Of a stretch of 64,000 nt of DNA, positions 33,962 to 45,963 are shown one piece after another. How positions within the stretch are numbered: position 1 is the first letter of the stretch; every line of letters begins with the position of its first letter. The stretch lies in assembly GCA_023678885.1 (NCBI GenBank), contig CM042996.1, forward strand, positions 7,808,602 to 7,872,601, given 5' to 3'. The stretch is from Pogostemon cablin. Its lineage: Eukaryota > Streptophyta > Magnoliopsida > Lamiales > Lamiaceae. The translations under genes were made by a program, and so were the position numbers. The notes beneath the pieces were generated by a model, which did not search any database, was not told where the DNA came from, and saw only the letters and a program-made list of their open reading frames with translations.

Positions 33962-36900
33962 GGAATACAGAGTCCAAGAGATTTCCTGAGTGAAGAAAAC
34001 CTCTCGAAATCAAGTGCTTTTATGAATATGTTAGCAAGTTGTTTCTCAGTGGAAATATACTCCAATTTGACTACTCACTTCTCAACTAAATCTCTTAGAA
34101 AATGATGTCTAATGCTAATGTGTTTAGTGAGTGAGTGTTGAACTGGTTTTTTTGAAATATTTATAGCACTCGTGTTATCACAGTAAATCATTAAAGTGTA
34201 AGTCTCAAGCACATAATCATCTAGCATCTTTTTTAACCAAAGAAACTGTGTGTAACAACTTCCAGCAGCAATATTTTTAGATTCAGCAGTTGATTGAGAT
34301 ATGCAATTTTGTTTTTTAGAATGCCAAGAAACAAGATTGTTACCCATGTAAAAATATCCACCACTTGTGCTCTTCCTGTCATCACAATTACCAGCCCAAT
34401 CAACATCACTGTAACCAAACAGAGAGCTATTAGTGTCCTTTAAAAACCATAACCCCATGTTACCAGTTCCAGCCACATATCTGATAATTTTTTTTACAGC
34501 TTTCATATGAGATTCCTTGGAATTTGCTTGATACCTAGCACAAACACAGACACTATACATAAAGTCAGGTCTACTAGCAGTTAAGTACAGAAGGCTATCA
34601 ATCATAGATCTATACAAAGTGTGGTCAACATCAGGGCCAACATCATCTCTGTACAGTTTCTGTGATGTTCCCATAGGTGTTTTCATGGGCTTAGCATTTT
34701 CAAGACCAAATCTTTTCACCAAGTTTTTAGCATACTTACTCTGTAAGATGAAAATACCACTATTACTTTGCTTAATTTGGAGCCCTAAAAAGTAATTTAG
34801 GTCACCAAAAAGACTCATTTCAAAAGTGGTAGTCATGGCTTTCACAAAGCTGTCCATCATGACTTGAGATGTTGCTCCAAATACAATGTCATCAACATAA
34901 ATTTGAGCAATCAAGAAATTATTTGATTCATGCTTAATGAAAAGAGTTCTATCAGCCTCACCTCTAATGAATCCAAATTGAAGTAAGAAGTCAGTTAGTC
35001 TACCATATCATGCTCTAGGAGCTTTCTTCAATTTATACACATGATCAAGATAGAAAGGATCAATAAAACCTTTTGGTTGTTCAACAAAAGCTTCTTTATT
35101 TAAAATTCCATTAAAAAAGCAGCTTTAACATCCATTTGAAATAGTTTGATACCAACAAAGCATGCAATAGCCAAAAGAAGCCTAATAGACTTTATTTTAG
35201 CTATATGTGCAAATGTTTCATCAAAATCTATCCCTTCAACCTGTGTGTATCTTTGTGCAACAAGTCTAGCTTTGTTTCTTAATACATTACCAGATTCATC
35301 AGTTTTGTTCTTGAAAATCCACTTAGTTCCAATGACATTAGTGTTTGTAGGCCTAGGGACTAGACTCCAAACATCATTCCTAGTGAATTGTTCAAGTTCT
35401 TCATGCATAGCCTGAATCCAACATTCATCTTTTAAAGCTTCAGAAAATTTTTTGGGTTCTACAAAAGAAAAATAACATTCAGCACATACCTGATTGCATA
35501 TGTTGGACATGCAAACTGATCTTACCACATCTCTGAATTTACCTTTCCTTCTAGTTTGAATAGCAACTAGGGATTCTCCTATGATCTATGAAGAAGGGTG
35601 ATCCTTCTTATATTTGTAGTTAAGAGAATTCCTGGGAGTTCTGTGGATCTGATTCTCATCATTTTCTGACTCGTTCTCAGATATTGTAGGTGATGTGATC
35701 ATATTTGGCTTAACATTGTTCACTGGTTCTGTAATTTCAATCAGATCAGAGATGTCATCTTCCATCTTTTTACTTGCAATATTAGATGTATCATCAAATA
35801 CCACATTTATAAATTCTTGAACAGTTCTGGTTCTAAGATTAAAGACTCTGTACGCTTTACTATTCTTAGAATAACCTAAGAAAAGACCTTTATCACTCTT
35901 AGAATCAAACTTTGAAAGATACTCTCTATCTTTCATAATATAGCACATCCAACCAAACACATGAAAGTATTTTAGGTTGAGTTTTCTCCTATACAGAACT
36001 CATAAGATGTAATATAACTACCAAGTCTAAACTAAATTCTATTAGACACATGACATGCAGTGTTTAATGCCTCAGCCTCAAATTTTTTAGACACATTCTT
36101 CGAAGAAGCATGACTCTAGCCATTTCTTAGAGTTCTATTTTTTCTTTCAGTTATACCATTTTGCTGTGGGGTTTTTTGGAGATGAAAACTCATGCACTAT
36201 ACCTTTCTTTTCACAGAATTAAAAAAAATGTTATTTTCAAAATCTCTACTATGATCGGTCCTAATCCTACAAATCTTAAGATTGAAAGTATTTTTGAACC
36301 TTTTGTGAAGAACTGTAAACACTTCAAACACATCTGATTTTTCTCTAATGAATTCAACCCATGAAAACCTAGAAAAATCATCTACCACAATCAAAGAATA
36401 CTTCTTACCACCAAGACTTTCAGTCTCCATAGGACCTATAAGATCCATGTGAAGCAATTAAAAACATCTTGAAGATGTGCACATAGTGGTGATTTTGTGT
36501 GAAGACCTTACCTGCTTACCTTTTTGGCATGAACCACAAATGAGAGAGTCTTTGAAACTGAGCTTAGATAATCCTTTAACAGCTTCCAACTTAACCAATT
36601 TTTGTAAATTTCTATAATTAACATGGCCGAGTTTTTTATGCCAAAGTACACTTTCATCATATTGTGAGATGTTTCAGTAAGTGTTTTTACCAATCAGATA
36701 ACAATTATCAACAGATTGATTACCAACCATCACACACTCATTAGTTTCATTCAACACAAAACATGAATTCTTGTCAAATTTCACATGCAGATTATCATCA
36801 CATAATTGATTTATGCTTATCAAATTAGCACGCAAACCTTCAACATGCAGCACATTCTTCAAATTTGGGAAACCTTTAACATTTAAAGTTCCTATACCAA

Positions 36901-37059
36901 CAATGTTACCCTTAGAGCCACCACAATAAGTAACCTTACAACCATCAAAAGCTTCATAATCTTTCAAACATTATACATTTTCAGTCATATGTCTAGAACA
37001 ACCACTATCAAAATACCATAAACTAGGTGCACATGCTTGTAAAGAAGTATAAGCCACAT
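33962..37059 (-). pseudogene. pol: Sirevirus-like pol (protease, integrase, RT, RNase H), disrupted
   Basis: The aspartic protease motif DSGCSRHMT lies near 37009. It is followed by NVLHVEGLRANLISINQLCD, the standard post-protease region. The integrase core begins HMDLIGPMETESLGGKKYS (36457 on) and includes RTDHSRDFEN, where RSDHGREFEN is usual. The integrase C-terminal motif is GLFLGYSKNSKAYRVFN (about 35880). Reverse transcriptase shows GTKWIFKNKTDESGNV, LFQMDVKAAF (about 35129) and the catalytic IYVDDIVFGA (about 34899). RNase H shows DVDWAGNCDDRKSTSGG, and the end has EYISTEKQLANIF. Frameshifts separate protease, integrase and RT blocks. A Trp-to-stop change lies near 35009. It could not encode an active polyprotein. 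Confidence 0.9.
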
Positions 37060-38822
37060 TAGATAGCACTTTTGATTTTCTGACCCAAGCAGTTTTTGGT
37101 GTGTGTGAATACTTGAATGGCAACATTTTAGGCAACACTTTTCCAGAGAACAAGTCATCATTCAGTTTAAAACAAAATGGACGAATGTGACCTAGAACTG
37201 AATAGTATTGACAGATAAAATTTCTTTTGCCTCTTTTTTTTGAAAACTTTTTAGAAAAATTTTTTGATCCAGGTTTCACAAAATTTATAGGTTTTTCAAA
37301 ACTAAAAGAGTTAGAACTTTCAGAAAATCCAAGACCACTCATATCAGATTTACCAACACATAAAGCTTCATTCATGACAGATGTACTCTTAGAGTATTTT
37401 TTGAAACTTAGTGTTGAAGCAGTCAATTGTTCTTGGAGTTTTGAAATTTCAGCATCCTTTCTAGTAAGATTTATCTCAAGTCTTGTGATAGTTTCAATCA
37501 AACCAAATTCTCTTGGTTGACCTTTTGAAGTTCTTTCAAAAGTTCAGCAATTTTGTTTTACAATTTCTCTTCAAATGTACCTGGTCTAGTATAAAAAGCA
37601 TAAGTACATTTCATATCAGAATTAGAAATAGACTAAACCTTACTTGATGTCGAAGTAGATGTTGTCACATCCAACTTAACATCTGAGTCATTTCCTGAAA
37701 GTCCATCACTTACACATTCTGACAGAAATGCCAGCTCTTTATCCTTTGTCTCTTGATCACCTTCAGATTCATTATCACCAAGGAAATATTTAAGTTCATC
37801 CTTCTCTTCAAAAGAGTGTTAGCACATTCATTTGCATAATGACCAAAACCAGTACATTCACTACAAATGAGGGTCTTCCTAAATGCAGAATCATACTTAA
37901 GTTTTCTTTGAGTGGGCCTACGAGTATGAGTTTGAGGAGTTTAAGTTTGAGGAGTATGAGGAGAATGTTCTATCCTAGGCTGAGTATTTGTTTTAGACTT
38001 GTTTTTCTGTTTTCTCAAATAAGCTTCAAATTTCTTAGCAAGTAAAGCAATATTATTAGTGTAATCTGAAATGTCATCAATATTTTCATCAACTTGTGAA
38101 GTTTCAGTAATGTTGATGTCCTTCTAGAACATGAAGGAGCATCACTTTTAAATTCAACAACACCTTTTCTATCATACGCAGAATCTTGTTGAGACATATC
38201 CATTTCATAAGTTTTCAAAATGCTCATAAGCTAATTATGACTCATAGTATCAGTATTCCTAGCTTTTTCTATAGTACAAACTTTACTATTAAATCTCCTA
38301 GGAAGTGTACGAAGTGTTTTGTTTACTAACTTGGAATTAGAAATTGGGTCACCAAGTGATTGCAGCTCCTTCACGACTTCATACAGCCTATTATTGTAAG
38401 AGTTGATGTTCTCATCTTCTCTCACCCTCAAGCTTTCAAATTTCGTGCTCAGCAGCCTTGCCTTTGCTCTTTTGACACTACCAGAACTTTCACAGTGTTC
38501 CTGTAGTCTTTTCCATGCATCTTTAGCAGATATGCAGTTCTGAATCAAGTTGAACATCACTGGATCAACCGAAAAGCTGATTGAATTGAGGGCTTTGCAG
38601 TTGTATGCAGATTGATTGCTCTTCGATAGTCTATTTGAGTTCATCTTTGAGAATCTGATCTCCATCTTTATCTTCTTCAGTGGGAGGCATCCATCCAGAT
38701 AGAATGATCTTCCAAGCTTTATCGTCACATGCTTTGATGTATGACCTCATCCAGCTTTTTCACAAGGCATAATTTGTTCCATCAAGAATTGAAGGATGGG
38801 TGACGGATGCAGAGTAATCCAT
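37060..38822 (-). pseudogene. gag: Sirevirus-like gag, disrupted
   Basis: The likely start ATG is at 38822 (frame opens MDYSASVTHPSILDG), close to the primer site. A premature TGA follows within about 22 codons, where a Trp is expected. The conserved Copia gag (UBN2-type) region is clear in 38231-38728: CISAKDAWKRLQEHCE, then KFESLRVREDENINSY. Further frames carry a Ser/Lys-rich stretch and a degenerate zinc knuckle at about 37213-37172 (FICQYYSVLGHIRPFC), in which the second Cys is replaced by Tyr. Gag would normally form the intracellular particle that packages element RNA. Several frame breaks preclude that here. Confidence 0.85.
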
Positions 38823-38870
38823 AATAACTCAACACTTAACACTAGGAATCAACACTTAGTATCATCAAGT

Positions 38871-38887
38871 GTTGGCTCTGATGCCAC
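38871..38887 (-). other. tRNA-Met primer-binding site of the Sirevirus-like element
   Basis: The minus strand reads GTGGCATCAGAGCCAAC directly after the LTR terminus CCGACA. This is the initiator-Met-tRNA primer site with a T-to-C change relative to TGGTATCAGAGC. Confidence 0.88.
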
Positions 38888-38888
38888 T

Positions 38889-39769
38889 TGTCGGGTGCCC
38901 AATGGTGCAAAGTGTGTTTTTGGTACGATGTTGTCCTAAGTGTGGTGACACTTTGAACAACACTGTATTTATCAGAATGTAACTTGACTAAGTATAGAAC
39001 AAATTGTAAATCAGCGGAAGACTTAACACACAGATTACTCAATCTTTCCACAAACTTTTGCAAGTTTGTGGCGGCCTCATGACATAAATATCACTATTGG
39101 AAAATGTGATTAGAAAAACAGACTCTTAGGTGTGGAAATAATTCTTCCACCCTTCGAATACAAAATCGGATCTAAAATCCAAACACGTTCTCAAATGGCA
39201 GAACATAGACTTGTTAGAATCTAAGCCTACCTCACATGGGGCTTCCACTGCCTGTGAACAGCGCACACAAAACGTACAGGAATAACAGTAGACAACTGAG
39301 GTTGAACCAAGTGTTACAACACTAGTACAAACACTATGATAGAAACCTATCTAGGATCTTTTACACTGTATAGTGGGATTGCCTTTTCGATCACTTGACT
39401 TGGCAACTAGCAGCTTCCATTTATAGATGGCTGCAGGCTCCAAATGCTGAGTCGCCCACGTAGGAGATGTAGAAATCACCCATGCAAACTCAAATAACCG
39501 CCCACTAAGAGAGGTAGTTATTTTTGCCTTCTAGATCCTTTTAGAGCTTCCGGATCTTTCCAGTTTGCTCCAGGGTCTTCAAGGTCTGCATTTGAGTTGG
39601 TCTTTGCATCCAACACGTTCAGCACTTCAACCACAACAACCCTAAAAGCAACATTAAGCACAATACCAGTCAAAATAACAAAACAACGTTAGTGGTTAAT
39701 AAAATAACTGGTGGAGGACATGCGTGATCCCAGATGTGATAAACCTAGTCTCAACACTTCACATCAACA
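38889..39769 (-). repeat. 5' LTR of the Sirevirus-like element
   Basis: 881 bp. On the plus strand it runs from TGTCGGGTGCCC to ACTTCACATCAACA. The primer site lies immediately inside at 38871-38887. Confidence 0.92.
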
Positions 39770-39860
39770 AAGTTTGAGGAGTATTATATTTTATTTAGAA
39801 GGATAATAAATTTATGATGTCCGGTGTATTCATATCAATTACTTCAATAATATAAATAAT

Positions 39861-39972
39861 GGCAAAAACTTGTATACCCTCGAGACATACCGTGCGTCTT
39901 TACAATTTAGTATTAAAAATTTTAATACTAAATTATAAAGGTGTACAGTGTGCCATGGGACATAAGAGACCA
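39861..39972. mobile_element. Short foldback MITE (GGCAAAAACTTG family)
   Basis: The left arm GGCAAAAACTTGTATACCC continues to TTTACAATTTAGTATT. The right arm returns AATACTAAATTATAAAGG. The arms pair around 'aaaaatttt'. It is the same family as 41166-41432. Confidence 0.65.
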
Positions 39973-40968
39973 ACTCGTATATAATACATGTGTGTTTTTA
40001 ATAAATATTTCACTTTTGTATATTCAATTTTTTATCAAAAAACTAATAATTATCTAACAAAGTGTTGTAAATTCTTATGCAATAGTGTATATATTTTTAT
40101 TCATTAGTTTATAAATTTTGAATGTAGATCCATGAATTTGAATTCGTGAACCCGGGTGCACAAGAGAATTTATGTACCCAAGTTTACTTGATAAAAAAAA
40201 ATTATTTTTAATAAAAAATAATAATTAATTTTAAAATAAATAAAATTATATAATCATAAGCTAGCTCATAGAAGTGTAAGCTGTTTAAATAGTTCAATAT
40301 GATGAATAAATAAATTTATTTGAATTTTATCAATTCAATGCTTGAAAAATGAGTAAACTATCAATTTGGGGATTAAATTATTTTTTCTATAAATGTGAGG
40401 CATGGAATATGTAAAATTATCATTCTAAGACTTGAATTTATCAAATATTATCTCCTGTCTTATCAATTTAGGGCACTAAAATCAAGGTCCCAAATTGATA
40501 ATTGTACATATTTCAGACCACGTATTGATAGGAAAATAATTCAGGCCCCAAATTAATAGTTTACTCATTTTTCAGGTCTTGCATCGATAAAATTCTTAAA
40601 ATTTTATACATTTTTAATCAACTATCCATAAATTTAAAATCAAGAATTTTTATATATTGCACATATTGGTTGTTTTGATTTTATCTATTTATAAACAAAT
40701 ATTAAATACTTTTATGTGGAATTAGTATTTATATACGGAATTTTTTTAAATTATTTTAATATAAGTAAAGTAAAAATTTGAAGAAAATAAAAGGCAAACT
40801 CGTGAAATGAATGAGATGTGATAACATTCTAATAGAAATTATCATTTTTCAAGTTAATTATTTTATAAATAATTTATAGAATAAATAAAAATTGAGGATT
40901 TTTTTAATGAAAATGAAAACTAAATATAAGTTAGCAAAAAAATTAGGAAAAAAAATATGTATAACATA
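39973..40968. other. AT-rich, no gene; one internal inverted repeat
   Basis: Around 40345-40600 the text 'gagtaaactatcaatttggg' recurs inverted as 'ccaaattaatagtttactc', enclosing a 230-bp segment. This is probably another degenerate foldback MITE. Nothing else is recognised. Confidence 0.5.
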
Positions 40969-41048
40969 CTCCCTACGTCCCGTCCTAATGATTACGCTTC
41001 CTTTGTAAATTACAAAAGAAGCGTAACCATTAGGATGAGACGAGGGAG
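40969..41048. mobile_element. 80-bp Stowaway-like hairpin MITE
   Basis: It starts CTCCCTACGTCCCGTCCTAA and ends with the near-complement TTAGGATGAGACGAGGGAG, flanked by TA on both sides. The arms CGCTTCCTTTGTAA / TTACAAAAGAAGCG pair almost completely, leaving a tiny loop. This size and shape resembles a miRNA-precursor-like foldback. Confidence 0.8.
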
Positions 41049-41165
41049 TATTTATCATTTATTACTATTACATAAATACTATTAAATTTATACATAACAC
41101 TATTTACATATAATAAAAATTTTTTAAATAATGTATACATTTCAAACAATTTGGAATTACAAGAT

Positions 41166-41432
41166 GGCAAAAACTTGTGTGCACCCAGGCGCACCAGCAC
41201 TCCGTGTGCTTTTAGAATTTTGTATTAAATTGTATACCCTTTAGTATAAAGATGTGTAATATTTATTTTTTGAAGAAAAATAAAAAATATTAATGAAAAG
41301 TGTATACCGTTTGAAATAAAATGGTATATCCTTATTAATTAAAGTGTATATCCTTTAGAATAAAGTAATATACCATTACTCATAATACTAAATTCTAAAG
41401 GCGCACGGTGTGCACCAGGGGCATGCAAGCCT
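41166..41432. mobile_element. MITE of the GGCAAAAACTTG family
   Basis: The left arm GGCAAAAACTTGTGTGCACC continues to GTGTGCTTTTAGAATTT. The right arm, read inward, is GGCTTGCATGCCCCTGGTGC, then GTGCGCCTTTAGAATTT. The interior repeats 'gtataccctttagaataaa'. Target duplication is not clear. Confidence 0.65.
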
Positions 41433-41790
41433 TACTATTACAAAATTACTATTCTCACCTAATATACATAACATACTTTATAATTTAAGTATATATTACC
41501 TAAAAATACTATCTTATTCTCCAAAAGTCAATAAAATTAATTAAAAATCAATTTTTTTTAATTTTGTACCCACCGTAAAAATGGAAGAATAACATAGGAT
41601 ATACATGAAGTAATTAATATTTTAGAAATTACGAAAAACAATCTCACATAGATCAGTATACCCAAAATCAAATCATTGTAATATATTTTTTTTTAAAAAA
41701 ATAAATTCAAATTGTTTGAAACTTTGAAAATCGTACTAGTATTGAATATTTTATCGTAAATAATTTCAAAATTTTCAATTATTTAATTTA

Positions 41791-42043
41791 GGGTTAGTTG
41801 CAAAAGAAACTAATAACTTAACTTTTATTGCAAATTAATCGTCACTTTTGAAAAATTGCAAAAAAAAAAAAAACACAATCTTTAAGTATTGTTGAAAAAA
41901 AACTCAATTTGTGACTAATAGTAGAATTTTTTTTTTTTTGCAAAAATACTTAAAGGTTGTGGTTTTTTTTTGCAATTTCTCAAAAGTAAGGATTAATTTG
42001 TAATAAGAGTGAAGTTCGTGTGGTTTTTTTTTGCAATAAACCC
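41791..42043. mobile_element. Foldback MITE with 9-bp target duplication
   Basis: The left arm GGGTTAGTTGCAAAAGAAAC... and the inward right arm GGGTTTATTGCAAAAAAAAA run through TTATTGCAAATTAATC and TTATTACAAATTAATCC before meeting. The flanks TTTAATTTA (41782-41790) and TTAAATTTA (42044-42052) match at eight of nine positions, consistent with a Mutator-type 9-bp duplication. The 69-codon minus frame here is a by-product. Confidence 0.72.
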
Positions 42044-42159
42044 TTAAATTTAAATGAAAACTTAGTTTGTTGAAAATTTTGTGAAAATTTTGGCTGCCAT
42101 CATTTCCCTCCATCTAATCGTTCCCTCCATCTAATAATAAAATTTTGGCTCCATCAGAA

Positions 42160-43932
42160 ATAGTGAGTGTCAATCTCATTATTTCATTCTAAATAAAATT
42201 GTACATTAGGAAAAGAAAATTTCAGAATTCTCGACACCCAGATGGCAAGACCAATTTCATTTCCAAGCTATCCTCTAACCCAAAAACATCCCTAGCACCT
42301 TTCATCATCTCCGCCTGCCGAAGCTTCGTTGTAACCACCACCGCTCCTCTCGCACTTTGTTGCATGGGTAATTTCATGTTTGAACTATGTTGGATAAACT
42401 ACCTGGATCAGAAAGAACTGCCTAAGAATCAGCTACCTGGAGAAGATGCACGAGTCACCAATACGGCTTATTGATGAGCTCGCGCATTGAGGAACCTATA
42501 GAATGGCATACAGTAAGGCTAGTTGTTGCTGAGGCGTTGGATTTCGGCTGCCAGAGAACCTCCGGGATCGATTATGGCTAAGATCTGGTCGAAGCCTTTG
42601 ATTAGCAACTCTGTTTCCTCAGTACTAGGTAATTATGCTATAATGTTTGAACTTAGAATAATTTATTGGGTATACAGATTTGCATTGAGTCTTGTGATTC
42701 ACTGTGTTAATCTCTGTTAGAATTCCAAGATTGAACTCCAATCTTTGTTCACTTATTCTCATTATGTAGTTTCATTTATTCATTGTGTTAACAAAAAGTT
42801 CTATGTAGTATGCTTTCTTATTCAATTCTCATTCGTTCTATTTTTTATATAAATAATTTAAGCTTTGGAACATTTTCCTCAAACTGATGATGTGATTATT
42901 ATGAGTAGCACTGCAGGGAAAAAAAGTTATCTTGACAAGAATGAAAATGCCACAGTAACCTGTGCAAGCTTGGAGATTTAATATGCTCTGTTAAGAAAAA
43001 CTTGTTTCTTAGTATCTTGTATTTAATGAATATCTCCCATTATAGCTCTTTGCCTGTAGTTTCCTGTCTATATTTCTTTTGCCACCATTTTTGCTCTAGA
43101 AGAAATATTCTCAGCTTTCTAAATGCAGCACTACTATTTTTGTTTACATTTGAGAAATTTAAGTGAATGTGATCCCATTTTTTTCGTTTGTTTGTCTCGA
43201 TACTGTTGGAATGACATCAGAGAGCCTTTGGGAAAGGAAAGACTCCTTGATGTTATCTGCGGCTCTAACATTTGGCCTTCTCAATCTAATAAAATTAAAG
43301 GCCTCGTAGTTTCCTTTCCTTACCCATTCTGAAGCTGCACTGGTGAATAGAGCTCCAATGGTTCTTCTCTAGTCAAAGTATGATTGTTTGACCACAAAAA
43401 TTTGGTGGGTGTCGAAATTTTCGTTCAAATCTCAACTATCTCCAGACTATGATTCAAGTCAAGTTTTCGTTCAAATTTGAAGACAAAATGGTGAACGGAT
43501 TCTTCCTGTTAAACACTTTAACAAGGAAAAAGACAAAGTACGCGGAGGACTCTTTCCAGAGAAAGAGAAAGCTACGTTGGGAAAATAAGCTTCCGACGAG
43601 AAAAGAAACTCATCAGAAATATTGCAACATGGCTCATTGTTGGCTATAGAAGGACATAATATGCACGAGTTGCTCTACCCAAACGGAACCAAAGTTCAAA
43701 AAGGAACAAAATTGAGCATAAAAATAAGGAGAAATGATGGACCTCCTCCAGCAAATAAAGGAAAACGAGGAAAGAAGAGAGTAAAATCTCTTCAGAATGA
43801 CCAAGAGCTAGGTAACCCTTCAGATACAGTAGATAATAAGTGACTCCCCAAAAGGGGCAAGAGTCGAGTGACCTTTCGAAAGGTCAAAGGGCAACCCTTC
43901 GAAAGGGGCAAAAGACAAGTGCAGGTCGGCTG
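42160..43932 (+). pseudogene. Unidentified gene-like fragments, broken
   Basis: More coding-like composition than its surroundings, with several short plus frames (42199-42474, 43123-43332, 43449-43649, 43622-43843). Possible exon ends appear, such as 'gcatgggtaattt' (42364) and 'ctcagtactaggtaatt' (42616). Frames read DIREPLGKERLLDVICGSN and FKFEDKMVNGFFLLNTLTRK. After a frame change comes LQHGSLLAIEGHNMHELLY, with KLSIKIRRNDGPP further on. The last two faintly recall the C-terminal strand pattern of AlkB-type dioxygenases (HGSLL...R...FR), but the metal ligands are not seen and the match is weak. The hAT element at 43941 interrupts the right side. Confidence 0.3.
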
Positions 43933-44149
43933 CCAGCGATTAGTGATTCAAAAATCGAACCGGATCGGACCAGCCGGTTCAACTGGGAACCGGAGCCGAG
44001 ACCGGTCCGGAAGACCCTATTAAACCGCTCTTTCGAATGAATCGGGAAAAACCGGTATGAACCACTTAAAACTGGAAAATCGAAAAACTGATAGAACTAT
44101 CGGATCGCCGATTTCATTACTAAAAATAATATTGCATTCTGATTCGCGT

Positions 44150-45963
44150 TTTCTTTGCATGCAAAATTAATCCCCAAGTATTAAGGATATCAGTTGCAGC
44201 TTAAGCAAGCGACTAAGTTAAATATCGAACTCAAAGGACGTCGTATTATAAATTTATTTATTAACTAAATTAATTAAGACAAGATGACAATAAGAGATAA
44301 GGATTATTATCTAATTAACTAAATTACTAAAATTAAATAACAAATAAAATAAAATAGCACTAGAAGAATACAAAAGTGGATCAAGTTGGAGAATAGGTAG
44401 CTATAGGGAATCCAATTTTACTACTTAACTTCCCTCTCAAGTGCAGGCCGACTCTGCTTTTTGGACTATTACGCATCATTATACCATGCAAATCTTCTCT
44501 ATAGACACAAGTAAATATGTGTGTAACACGTGTGAATAATCTCGGAGCAAGAGACGTTATTTCACCCCTCCTTTCTAGGTACTATCAGCATCAATTATTT
44601 CCCACGTCTGGAATCTAACACGATATGATCTCCCTTTATAGGTACTATAAAATTACCCTCTTTATCCTGCTTACTAACCCGAATTCAATTCAATTAATAA
44701 ACATTAATATATGACAGTTCTAATGAAGCTTCGGAGTCCCTCACTTAGAATCATAACATGAAATCCTGTTCAGCGGTGAACGCACTCAATCTACAACCAA
44801 AATATATTCAGACTCTATATACCAATTGAAGATGCACAAAACGACGTGAATATGGATTAAGAACGTGCAGTCATATATAAAATAAATCTACAATTAGTGT
44901 TGTACGGAAGACACACAAGAGAGTTTAATTAATTCATAAAACTTTCAAAACCCTAGATCTACCAAAATGGTTCTAGCCCATGATGTTGCGAAGAAAAATC
45001 ATGGAGGTTGGATAGATCTTACCCATATGTCTGGAAAATACAAGATAAATTAGGAAACGAATAAACCCTAGCTAGATGCAGGATTCGTCGCGTCCTTCTC
45101 CGTCTTTAATCCTCTTCTTGGTTCTCCTCTTGATTCCACAAATGAATCTTCAAAGTAATGGATGGATGGATGGATGGATGTGGATGATGGTTAGGGGGTA
45201 GATCCCCTTATGGGGTGTAGGATTATTGTGTTGTGTTCGTCCCTCACATGAATAATGATGTAAATATATATAGGTGTGAGAAGAGAATTAAATAAGGAAA
45301 TAAAATATATGAATAAATCATGGAAGATTATGTGAAAAGGAGATTAATTGTGCTCCAAAAAATAGGTAATTTTCGGAAATTTTCGCAAATTCTCGAAAAT
45401 TTTCGCTCTCAGCTGTGCGACTTCATGATTTTGAGCATAACTTCCTCGTCCAAAGTTTGATTTTAGTGATTCTTACACTCACGTGATCCTCTTTTCCTTG
45501 GTTTCTATCCATATAAAGATCTGACCAAAAGTCCAACATTTGAAGATGTAACAAGTTATGTAAAGTGAAACAATCGTGCTAAGTAGAAACAGCTTGCGCG
45601 ACGTCACCATTTTGATCATAACTTTTTCGTTTCGACTCCGGTTGAGGTGTTCTTTACGCCAAAACGATCCTTTCTTCTGTAGCTTTCCAATCACCTATCA
45701 TAATTTCAATTTAGATCTCCACACAAACACAGAAAAATTACACAAGTTGGACATGTGATTTTCAGCATTCATACACAAGTTGCACCTTTTCTCCAACTTT
45801 GCACTTTTGATCATTTTTCCACCTAAAAAATAATGAAACACCTCAAGTGCACTTTTTTCTCACATATATCAAATATAAGATACTTGTGCTAATATATAAC
45901 AACAATTCTCATAAAAAATGTGTTAAATTGGACACGAAAACACGCTAATTTCTACTCTCATCA
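44150..45963 (-). repeat. 3' LTR of a Tat/Athila-like element
   Basis: On the minus strand the LTR begins TGATGAGAGTAGAAATTAGC right after a polypurine tract (GTAAGTTTGGAGGA, 45964-45977). It runs about 1.8 kb to near GATTAATTTTGCATGCA. Its first 530 bp recur in direct orientation at 48310-48845. The far end is uncertain by some tens of bases. Confidence 0.7.

Larger units (their letters stand above)
29631..39769 (-). mobile_element. Sirevirus-like Copia retrotransposon, 10.1 kb
   Basis: It is bounded by two 881-bp LTRs and flanked by GAGTT (29626-29630) and AAGTT (39770-39774), a 5-bp target duplication with one change. The order on the minus strand is 5' LTR, tRNA-Met primer site, gag, protease, integrase, reverse transcriptase, RNase H, spacer, an additional sense open-frame region, weak polypurine tract and 3' LTR. 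Integrase before reverse transcriptase marks Copia. The RNase H motif AAGSCYTQFLWLKKML and the extra downstream frame point to the Sirevirus clade. A hand comparison of the first 320 bp of the LTRs gives roughly 93% identity. Stops and frameshifts show that it is dead. Confidence 0.9.

Noticed and set aside
29631..39769. Autonomous, active retrotransposon
   Set aside because: Premature stop in gag, altered zinc knuckle, frameshifts between pol domains and about 7% hand-counted LTR divergence.
42160..43932. Functional AlkB-type dioxygenase gene
   Set aside because: Only a weak strand-pattern resemblance; no HxD or metal-binding motif, and frames are broken.
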